Positions 20,761 through 29,125 of a stretch of 64,000 bases of DNA are shown here, one piece after another. Under the pieces are notes generated by a model. It was not told the origin of the DNA. It did no database searches and was given only the letters and a program-made list of their open reading frames with translations. The stretch is from Acanthosepion pharaonis (taxonomy: Eukaryota > Mollusca > Cephalopoda > Sepiida > Sepiidae), in assembly GCA_903632075.3 (NCBI GenBank), contig CAHIKZ030004725.1:423501-487500 (forward strand), in the 5' to 3' direction. The first letter of the stretch is position 1; each line of letters begins with the position of its first letter. The position numbers were made by a program, and so were the translations under genes.

Positions 20761-23026
20761 GTAAGTAAAAAAGGACTTGACAGTTTCTCCTTGTTCTCAT
20801 TTCTCTATTAATTTTATAATTTATATCTTTAGAAATTATTTTATCGGGCTTTTTAATTTATTTAATCTCTTCGTTGCAATCATTTTTTAAAATTTTACTT
20901 TTGTAAGAAAACTATGGGAAGGTAGTTTGGAAGATTGTCTTTCGTTTTAACTTAAAGTAAAGACATTTACTTTTTTTCCCCCTAAAATATCCCGAGTCAC
21001 TTTTACGTCTGAACACCTTTTTCAAAATGATTTTAGGTATATAGCTGCCAAATATGCCATTATAATTTAATACCTTAATTTTAAAAAATTTTATTTAAGA
21101 TTTTTCAACTAATTTTTCCTAAATCGTAAAAAACTAATATTTAAATTTCGTAATAGCCTATTGTGTTCTTAAAATAAACGAAAGTTAAATTTAAAATACT
21201 GTTCGTCACGTGTATGTATCCTGGAAAAAAACCGGCAGAAAATGACCTCAATGTAAATAGCCGGAAAAATGTATTAGGGTCAATTATTTCAATCTGAATG
21301 TTACCTTTGTTTCCCGCGCTCTCATGTTAGTGAAATGTAGTTGTGGGGGTGAAACACTTCTATGTGTGTGTTCTATATTGATCCATATTTCAAAAGTTTA
21401 CCTATGCCCACTATCCAGATTTTTATAATGAATCTATTTCAGTTCTCTTAATTTCCCAAGAAAAAACATCCCAAATCCTAAGACAAATTTTTTCCTTAAT
21501 GTTTGTCCGGGCAAAAAGCCTATGAGTGGAATGAGGAACGATCAAACCTAAAGGCAGGCACTTGATAAATCGATATAGTCACTACGAAAGAATTACTAAC
21601 ATTAGTAAAGAACTATATAAAGTTTTCGGTGGAGTTGTATGAAAGGCACTGCGACCAGAACTTTACTTTTTCTCTTAAAGAAAGATTAAGTTATTAGTTT
21701 TAATTTTATAAAACTTAAAACATCAATGCTGACTGGGGATTTTCAGTTTCCCTTTACAAAAGACAAAAAAAAAAAATTGCTCATCTTACGTGATTTTTTT
21801 TTTTTTTTTTAAATTAAAATTTAAACCTTGTAATTTCAACTTATGAAAAAAAGAACTCCAAAATCATGAATTAAAAATTTCCTTAGTTTTAAGAAAGCAC
21901 GTGGTCTTTTGTTCTCCCGGGGAAATTAATAAAACTGATCGGGAGTGCTTATTTATCTACTAATTAAAGAGCTTCTCTAAGTGTTGATTTGATCACAAAA
22001 TATAGTCAATCTGTTGCAACTCTGCAAATTCATTGCATGCAGATTTATTTGTGGTACATCGGACTGACCGTTATATAATACGTGAATCCTCTGAAGAAAA
22101 TGGAATAGAAATGGCTTCTTAATTTGTTTAGAATTATAATTCAAACCGAACATAAAAATTCATTTTTTTTTCATCACTATTTAAAAATAGCATTAAATTT
22201 CCTCTAGGGTTGAAAGTTTTTGTCCTTTTCGAAATTTAAAATAACCCTTTTGCTGCAACTTCGATGGCCTCGGTATTTAATTCAGCAAAATTTGGAATTC
22301 AACTGTCTATTTTTTCCATGCTTAAAAAAACATTACTGCAGTATAGTAGTTGTAGATTTTGATAGCGAAGAAATTTCTTTCTTTTAAAATTCCTATTCAC
22401 AAGGTAATATATCATTCATTGCACTGCTTTTGATTTCGTTCATGAGTGGCAAAATGCCCACCAGAAAAAAATGTTTAAATAGCAATTTTTCGCATTAGGT
22501 TACCGACACTGTTAAGGCTAAAAAATATCTATCAGGTTACAAGAGGCACCACATTATCTTATCCGGATGGAAAGTTATGTAAAATCCTCCTGTTGATTCG
22601 AGATGTGAAAATCTTAAGTAAATTTCAAGAGGGCATCTCTGATTACGATTGAATTTTCCCATTTTCTACTTGCTATCACCTATCGGAGTCGATCTATTAA
22701 TAAAAAAAAAAAAATCTTGCTCTTGCATAATCCGATCGAAAATGTTTGCTTTATGTTTTTAATTTGACCATAAAAAGTAAAAACACTTACTGGTGCTTAT
22801 TAATGTAGGGCTTTTTTTTCCTTGACATTTATTTTTTAAGATTTAATCCGGATAAAAATCTTTAAAGTCGTTAATTTTTAAAGCTCTTTTTCTCGGCATC
22901 ACCCGTAGTGTAAAAAAAAATCTCATCTCAGAAGAAATTTAGATACATTATTAAAATTAATATTTTTTTACGCAAACTCAAATTTACTAAATTGCCTTTC
23001 AATTTCTTTTTAATTTCAATAATTTT

Positions 23027-23150
23027 GGAGAGAAATGATGAAACCTCATGCGTGTCATATGATGCTGGTTGTAGAAAGGGTCGGTCAGTTTTTGATTGCA
23101 TTTCTTTTTGCTTCTAGCATATGATCAAGATATATTTTTCTGATTTCTCT
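23027..23150 (+). ncRNA. Weak C/D box snoRNA candidate
   Basis: A C-box-like ATGATGA (23035-23041) and D-box CTGA (23140-23143) are bracketed by a 6-bp stem, AGAGAA (23029-23034) with TTCTCT (23145-23150). The interval is long (about 120 nt), D'/C' boxes are unclear and no rRNA guide was recognised. It could be chance. Confidence 0.2.
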
Positions 23151-23721
23151 GCTTGAAATAAAACTTTTTTTTAATAATACATTGTATTTTTAACAAAGTT
23201 TTTGCGTTAAAAGTAAATTCGCTGTTTTAAATTTAAACATCACAGGAAAACAATGGTTGCTCCGAAATAAGTGCTGTTTTATTTGGAACTCATGAGTACT
23301 TGAAATTAATAAAAAAAATGTAATGACTTAACGTTGGAATCTTCTATTGTAAGAATATTCATTGATTAAAGTTTAAAGAATAGTAATTAAAAAGTATGTG
23401 CCAACAGGAAAAATTGAAAAGTGCCTATAAAATTAAGCATAAAAATGAGAATTCAGGGGAAAATTCATGATTAAATAACTGGATCAGAAAATACGTTTCT
23501 GCATATTTTTTTTCAACGAATCTGTTTCATTTTTACTCTAAAATTTACCGACTGGTTTCTGGCTCTGTTTAATTATGGAAGACAAAAATAACGCTTTTTT
23601 ATGTGTAAAAGCTCATACGATAGAGTAGACTGATTTTAAAAATATACCAACATTGATGAATTCAATAAAATTCCATTCATTAAGTTTCTTGTCAAGAATT
23701 CTTTAATTTGTTACTATTTCT

Positions 23722-23740
23722 TTTCTCTCTCTCTCTCTCC
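23722..23740. repeat. (CT)n microsatellite
   Basis: Short CT dinucleotide run next to the left end of the mariner element. Confidence 0.9.
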
Positions 23741-23762
23741 TTTAGTAATCTTGGATCTTCTA

Positions 23763-23790
23763 GAGGTGTTATCGAAAAAGTTTGGGGAAC
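23763..23790. repeat. Left terminal inverted repeat of the mariner
   Basis: Pairs with 25181-25208 with a few mismatches; see the element entry. Confidence 0.85.
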
Positions 23791-23962
23791 TTGAAAAACA
23801 GTGAAGAAATGTAGTACAGACTTGACACTAGGCTCATAGAGCCTGTTTGCACTTTGCAGACAAACTGAGTTTTTTACATAAGTCTTTTTGTTTAGTTTTT
23901 TTTTTTTTCTAAAGTGTTTTTTAGTAGTTGGGCAGTTTTTTCTTTTTCATCTCCTGTTTGAA

Positions 23963-25141
23963 ATGGCTGATTTTAAGGAGCAGAGAATTTGCATCAAATC
24001 TTGTTTTAACCTTAAAAAAACAGCTGCAGAAACTCACCGAATGCTTAAGGAAGCGTTTGGGGATCATGCTATGAGCAAGAGCAAGACTTTTTTATGGTAC
24101 AAACGTTTCAAGGAAGGGCGAACCTCTATCTACGATGATGAACGTTCTGGGCGACCATCAACAGGGGTGACGTTGGAAAACATAGGAAAAGTGCGCGATA
24201 TTATCCGTGTGGATCGTAGGCAAACTATACACGATGTTTGTGATATTGTAGGAATGTCATATGGGACTGTCCAACGGATTTTGGCCGATGTTTTGTACAT
24301 GAGACGCATTGCTGCTAAATTTGTGCCGAGGCTGCTTGGTGATGAACAGAAACAACATCGCGTTGCTATCTGTAGACAGCTCAGGGAAAAAACCAAAGAT
24401 GATCCAAACTTCATCACCAAGATCATTACTGGTGATGAAGTATGGCTTTATGGTTATGATGTCGAGGTAAAACCTCAATCGCCTCGGACTAAGAAACAAT
24501 CACCATCATCTTCAGCTCGATCCGAAATACAGCCGCTTCCATCAGAAACACAGCCATCTGAAACACAGTTGGCACAATCTGAAACACAGTCGCCTCGGTC
24601 ATTACAGCCAAATAAACCACCACGGCCAAGAAAACCACGCCATGTTCGTAACAACATAAAGTCAATATTGATAGTTTTTTTTGACATCCAAGGCATTGTC
24701 CACAAAGAATTCATTCCAGCTGGTCAAACTATAAACGGCAATTTTTACTGTGATGTTTTAAAGAGGCTATTGGAAAGCATTCAGTGCAAACGTCCAAGCA
24801 AGTGGATGAGCAACGACTGGGCTCTTCATCACGATAACACACCTGCCCATACTTCAGTTGCTGTTACAGAGTTACTGGCTTCCAAAAACGTCACAGTCAT
24901 TCCCCATCCCAACTATTCTCCTGATCTTGCTCCTTGTGACTTTTTTCTCTTCCCCAAGTTGAAGTTCCATATGAAAGGACGTTGTTTTGACACGGTTGAA
25001 GAGATAGAGGCGGAATCACAGAGGGTGTTAGACACAATTACCCGCACAGACTTTCAACAATGCATGGAATCTTGGAAGAACCGTTGGGATCGCTGTCTAC
25101 TTGCTCAAGGGAACTACTTTGATGGAGATGGTGGAAACTAA
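23963..25141 (+). CDS. Mariner transposase with expanded clamp-loop region
   Basis: An uninterrupted 392-codon frame. The ATG at 23963 is chosen because MADFKEQRICIK matches the usual SETMAR/irritans-type mariner start; the upstream in-frame ATG at 23888 would only add a Phe/Leu-rich leader. Domains: N-terminal paired helix-turn-helix (about residues 1-110, including TFLWYKRFKEGR and SGRPST); catalytic DDD domain with D158 (ITGDEVW), D291 (LHHDNTPAH) and D326 (PDLAPCDFFLFPKL), the last two being separated by 34 residues, the mariner DD34D signature; the usual C-terminus WDRCLLAQGNYFDGDGGN. The spacing D158-D291 is about 40 residues longer than in typical mariners because residues about 170-219, which should be the short 'SSQWKSP' linker, are a Ser/Pro/Gln-rich stretch with three SETQ units (194-197, 199-202, 206-209). 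In Mos1 this linker contributes to the clamp loop that contacts the partner subunit. It is intact in frame, so the copy could be young, or the insertion could be characteristic of its lineage. Transposition activity is not shown. Confidence 0.92.
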   Translation: MADFKEQRICIKSCFNLKKTAAETHRMLKEAFGDHAMSKSKTFLWYKRFKEGRTSIYDDERSGRPSTGVTLENIGKVRDIIRVDRRQTIHDVCDIVGMSYGTVQRILADVLYMRRIAAKFVPRLLGDEQKQHRVAICRQLREKTKDDPNFITKIITGDEVWLYGYDVEVKPQSPRTKKQSPSSSARSEIQPLPSETQPSETQLAQSETQSPRSLQPNKPPRPRKPRHVRNNIKSILIVFFDIQGIVHKEFIPAGQTINGNFYCDVLKRLLESIQCKRPSKWMSNDWALHHDNTPAHTSVAVTELLASKNVTVIPHPNYSPDLAPCDFFLFPKLKFHMKGRCFDTVEEIEAESQRVLDTITRTDFQQCMESWKNRWDRCLLAQGNYFDGDGGN

Positions 25142-25180
25142 GTTTAGGGTAAGTAATATTTTTGTCTTTTGAATGGTCAA

Positions 25181-25208
25181 AATTACCTAAACTTTTTGGT
25201 AGCACCTC
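25181..25208. repeat. Right terminal inverted repeat of the mariner
   Basis: Reverse-complement partner of 23763-23790. Confidence 0.85.
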
Positions 25209-26030
25209 ATTTGGACCCACCCTTAATTTCCCCCTTTTCCTCTTCCTGGTAAGTTAAGGAAAAAAAATGGCCTTGTCATAATATCAATTGCAAGCAAGTC
25301 ACTAACTATAATATTTTGTACATTTTTTTTTTTTTTTTTTTTATTTTCTTTCTGGTGCAAAAGGTTTCTATTATTCTTGACTAATTGGGAATCATGTGTG
25401 GATTGTAGATGTTAAATTCAACCGATTGCTAGCATTGTTATGATGTATTCTAAAGCTGTAATGTTTTAATGATGAGATTTTAGAGGCTGTATCTGAACTT
25501 TGCTAGTAATCCCTAATTAATGAAATTCTAGGTTTGAATTTCAAATATTTGAAATTAATTCCATATTCCAATTATTGAATTACCTTCTGTGAATGAATTT
25601 TTTTTTTTTTTTTACCCAGTGGACTTGAAATAAATAAAACAATTGAAATTTTACCCAATTCATTTTAGATCAAAAATTCGTGAGTGAGTTTGAAATGAAA
25701 CGTAATTTTATAAAGATCTCGTTAATTCTTGGCGGGAATATATTGACAATTGAGCTTCTAAAAACGGCTTTTTATAACCCCTCCTCATTAGAATGAGCAA
25801 AAAATAAGGGAAAGTCTAAGGGAGGTAATTCAGTTTAGGGCATATAATTTTTTTTTTTTTATTTAAATTACAGGTATTTAGCTAGTTTGATCTTGAGTGA
25901 AACCAGTTTAATTTTGTGAGTTTTTTTTTTTTTTTTTTTTTTTGTGAGGTGATGTCTGGAAAATGACTTCCACGTAGTCAGTCTTTGGGTATCACCTAGG
26001 TTAGTAGGGAGGAAATAGCAAATTCTAGGT
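25209..26030. other. No gene seen (candidate host-gene intron continues)
   Basis: AT-rich sequence with poly-T runs at 25326-25343, 25600-25613 and 25921-25943. No coding segment recognised. Confidence 0.4.
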
Positions 26031-26034
26031 ACCT

Positions 26035-26175
26035 CCGTTTTTTTTGGCATAAATTTTCGATACCTAAGGTTTAAAATTAAATTTTAAAAATGAAAAAGCT
26101 TGAAGATTTCATTTTAGCTTTAATTGAAAGTTTAAAAGGTTAAATTTATTATTTCCATTGAGTAAAATATTTTGG
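26035..26175 (+). repeat. Dispersed repeat R5, copy 1
   Basis: CGATACCTAAGGTTTAAAAT...ATGAAAAAGCTTGAAGATTTCATTTTAGCTTTAAT...TTAAATTTATTATTTC is matched at 34945-35055 and, partly, at 61796-61855. The class is unknown. Confidence 0.5.
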
Positions 26176-26264
26176 TGTATTTCAGATTGGAATGTCAAAA
26201 CCAATCCACTCGAATGAAATCAACAAATTTAATAGGGATTGATTATGTAATCTATGCAATTTTG

Positions 26265-26353
26265 GGAACTGTCATGATGAAGCTCATAGTCTCGTTCGTA
26301 TGATCAGATTTTATTTGAATCTGCTGATCTAAAATCAAATTCTGATCAGTTCC
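26265..26353 (+). ncRNA. C/D box snoRNA, probable 18S rRNA 2'-O-methylation guide (U25/snR56-like)
   Basis: A terminal stem of 7 bp, GGAACTG (26265-26271) with CAGTTCC (26347-26353), encloses a perfect C box ATGATGA (26274-26280) and D box CTGA (26342-26345), a complete C/D kink-turn arrangement in 89 nt. Upstream of the likely D' site is AGTCTCGTTCGT (26288-26299), which is perfectly complementary over 12 nt to ACGAACGAGACT, a universally conserved 18S rRNA segment. From memory this target is the one served by yeast snR56 and human SNORD25 (U25); that assignment is tentative, and the D' box itself is degenerate. The snoRNA lies about 77 nt upstream of the acceptor at 26430, the spacing known to favour splicing-dependent release of intronic C/D snoRNAs. 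It therefore should be processed from an intron of a plus-strand host gene, possibly the one starting at 20726. Confidence 0.75.
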
Positions 26354-26430
26354 TGATGCATTTAATATAAAAATAGAATTATATAGATTCTCTTCCTTTT
26401 AATTTAAAAAGATGACTTTTTCTCTTTCAG

Positions 26431-26507
26431 CTGACCTTAGTTTTGCAGTGTCCACCGGATGAAGAAATCAGTTTTTCTATTTTTTATTACTGAGAATGAC
26501 TCAACTG
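26431..26507 (+). ncRNA. Candidate host-gene exon downstream of the snoRNA
   Basis: An acceptor TTTTTCTCTTTCAG (ending 26430) and a donor CTG/GTATGT (26507/26508) delimit 77 nt. All three frames contain a stop (for example TGA in the first frame), so the exon is non-coding or terminal. The placement is supported mainly by the snoRNA's fixed distance to the acceptor. Confidence 0.35.
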
Positions 26508-27119
26508 GTATGTATGCATTGAGAAAATTTGTCACTTGACCTGACTTGTATGAAGAGAAGAAAACTGCTGAAGTTCCTGGTAGGCCACATCACCTTGCCA
26601 TCATGGAAGGTAGGAATTGTTGAACAACTAACAATGTTTAAGACCTTTTTAACATGGGATTAGTTCAGTAAAACAAAATGAGAGGAAGATTTAATTAAGA
26701 AAAAAATTTCAATCTATATTTGAACTTTTCATTTTGAAATTCCAATTAAGAAATTGGATTTTATTTTTATTTTCTGTTTTTAAAAAATGAGATTAGTAGT
26801 GGTTATTTCTTATGGGAAGGTGTAAATGTGCAAATTAGGCCTGTAAGCCAATTGTAATGAAAATTTCCATTTTAGTGTAAATTTGCAGGCTTATTTCGAA
26901 AATAACAGTAAAAGTTTGCAGAAGTCTACCATTTAGGAGTTATTGATAATAGTTTAGTTTTGTGTCTCGTGGCTACAGCCTGGCAGCCATTACTGGTATT
27001 CTTTACATACATTTGCCTCGAGTAGTCATGTGCGGGTTGGCACACTGTGCAGAAACTTAAATTTAAAATGAATGCGCAAAATTTAAAAAGTAATCCAGTG
27101 AACCTGTGAGGTGCTGTGT

Positions 27120-27895
27120 ATAGTTTATATCCCAGAGTGGATAACAATCTCCTTCACAGCCTTTCCATTGTGTATGTATATTCCACTATTCTGAGTCTAC
27201 AAAATCTTCGCTATGGTTTATTTGATGGTGTGTATATACTCTTGCTTCTGGTATTCACACAGATACCAACCAGCAGTCACTGTAAATAATTGATCCTGGA
27301 TATGTTGAATTAGGTGAACTAGTGTTGCTGCATCCCTGGATTCTCTTTCATCACAATTTGTTGTTAATGGCACTGAAAACGTCTTTGAAATTCTTTCTAT
27401 GCCATCAGAAAGCCAGCCCCATTTTAATTCTGCGTCCCCAGTTATGTTTGTGGGGGGGGGTTCATTATCACTTGGTCCACCCAATTTTTCTTGCTCATTT
27501 TCTAGCCAAAATTGACACACCTCACTGCAGTAGGACTGCTGGTCAACAAGTGTGGTTAGCAATTTGCAGGTTTTCAAACATAATTCTGTGACTCCAGCTT
27601 TGATCAAGGAAATGATTTACAAAAAGGAGCACTTTCCATGCAGGCAAACGGCATTTTTCTAAAAATGTTTTTGCAGTCACCAATGGCGAATTCACATACT
27701 GTATTATGGCATTTTGGATGAATAATAACTCCAAACTTTTCGCTTTGCAATGAAAAAGCAAGGCCTGTGGTATTGAGGGCATTCAACAAAAGATGGTAAT
27801 AACTTGGTATTGTCGCAAAAATTCTACTGCTTCCTCTTCATTCAGTTGAAAACAATGGATTGCCTTGTACAGATAGAACAGTTTGTCTAAAAGGG
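27120..27895 (-). pseudogene. Merlin (IS1016/ISXO2-type) DDE transposase pseudogene
   Basis: Reading the minus strand from 27890: a segment KLFYLYKAIHCFQLNEEEAVEFLRQ; after a frame change a zinc-ribbon-like part with HPKCHNTVC and GDCKNIF (27730-27680); after another change the helical part with SYCSEVCQFWLENEQEKLGGP (27530-27470), which matches the 'REVC...EKIGGPG' block of ISXO2-like transposases; then GIERISKTFSVPLT; then TAGWYLCEYQKQEYIHTI (corresponding to the 'SDCWKAY...GYxHxTVNH' block, with the catalytic aspartate lost); then VDSE, stop, WNIHTQ (27195-27160), the 'DPETGAHTQ' third block. Frameshifts and stops show that it is inactive. The match is by motif order from known family features. 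Confidence 0.6.
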
Positions 27896-28904
27896 TGTTT
27901 TTGAACTTTGTTGGCACTTGTGCTAGTGCTTTTAATGTTTAGATGTGAATGAGGTCAAGGAGATCAGTTGCTTTTTGTGTGTGAACGTCAATACAATCTT
28001 CAGATGAGCAGTTTCAGTGGTGTGTACCTTGCTGGCATCTGTTAGTCTTGGGGCTGCAATTCATGACTTCTGTATACTTTTTGATTGAGCTTCGGCTCCA
28101 GAATTATATTTATTCTTCCTAATTGGCCATAAAGACATGGTATGTCTTCTCTGCACAATATTTTAGTGGGCATGACCAAATTCTTTTTCTTTTTGTCTAA
28201 GAAATCCACTTAATTAGAGTGGGATTTTGTTTCACTTGCTATAAGCAAATTTAAGAATATTTTTGGAAAGAGTTTACCTACAACATTTACTTTAAAAATC
28301 TATCAATTGTTTCTATAACAAATTTATACCAATTAAAAAAAAACTAAAAAAGTCTATTAAACAGATTTATTAAAGACAACCATGATACATTCAGAACAAC
28401 TTTCAGTTTTAATATATATATATATATATATAAAAAAAAAAAATTAAACTTCAGTTCCACAAGCAAACAATACTTCTAATTGGAAAAAGGAATTTATACC
28501 ACAAAAAACTATTCGTTTAAAACTTTTTTTTTTTTAAGTAAATTTTGAAAATATCATCCGTAAAAATTGTGCAACAATCAAGATGAAGATATGAAAAGCT
28601 GTAAAAATAACTAAGCAAGCTTCTGCACATTATCTCTTGAGGCAAACGTCAGAAAACAATGCAGCTGGGCAATAAGAAAGAGATCAAACATACATTGACA
28701 ATAAATCATAAACAATAATCAAGTGCAATGTTTTAATATCATTTTTTAAATAACCACACAATTTTACACCAGAATGGTACATTCTCATTACTGGGGACTG
28801 TTGGTGTTTATACTGCAAATTAGCCAACAATTTTAAGCAATATTTAAAAATATTTTTACAAAATAGCAATGATAATTGCTGAAAGGCTACCTTTTATGGT
28901 GGTA

Positions 28905-29125
28905 TTCACAATTTTATTTGTGTCCCGGGTACATCTTGGTAACCTTAGTCAAAGTATGGTGAGGGATAACTTTCAAGGAAAAAAAACAAAAAACATATTG
29001 CTTAAAGTAAACAGTTTTTAGTCCCAGTTGGATGACAATATTCTTCAGTCCTCCACAGCTTTTCCACTGTTTGGGTGTGGATATTCCAGTCTTCTGGGTT
29101 AACGAAATGTTCACTGGTTGATTTG
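28905..29125 (-). pseudogene. Second Merlin-type transposase fragment
   Basis: Minus-strand reading from about 29105 gives VNPEDWNIHTQTVEKLWRTE, the third catalytic block (HTQ-x-x-E-x-x-W) of ISXO2-like transposases. At DNA level it is homologous to 27100-27190 (GAATATCCACACCCAAACAG against GAATATACATACACAATGG). Only the C-terminal part is seen. Confidence 0.5.

Larger units (their letters stand above)
20761..23762 (+). other. Candidate intron of the host gene, no protein-coding exon seen
   Basis: Three kilobases of AT-rich sequence with no coding segment that I can recognise on either strand. A second, weaker C/D snoRNA candidate lies at 23027-23150. Confidence 0.35.
23763..25208 (+). mobile_element. 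Mariner element with both inverted repeats
   Basis: The left end reads GAGGTGTTATCGAAAAAGTT and the reverse complement of the right end reads GAGGTGCTACCAAAAAGTTT; they continue to match for about 28 bp. The left end is preceded by TA (target duplication expected for mariners); on the right the next bases are AT, so that copy has mutated or the boundary is off by a base. Length 1446 bp is about 150 bp longer than typical mariners, which the insertion inside the transposase explains. Confidence 0.9.

Noticed and set aside
23888..23962. Upstream in-frame start of the mariner frame
   Set aside because: It adds 25 Phe/Leu-rich residues encoded by a T-rich leader; known mariner proteins start at the MADF-like Met.
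24130..24714. Minus-strand frames within the mariner gene
   Set aside because: Shadow frames opposite a well-supported transposase coding sequence.
25430..25510. Another C/D snoRNA-like arrangement (ATGATGT, ATGATGA, CTGA with CTAGCA/TGCTAG flanks)
   Set aside because: The flanking stem is separated from the boxes by 4-5 unpaired bases, the interior is too short and no acceptor lies at a proper distance.
27322..27591. Plus-strand 89-codon frame
   Set aside because: Lies opposite the Merlin-type transposase remnant, whose motifs read on the minus strand.
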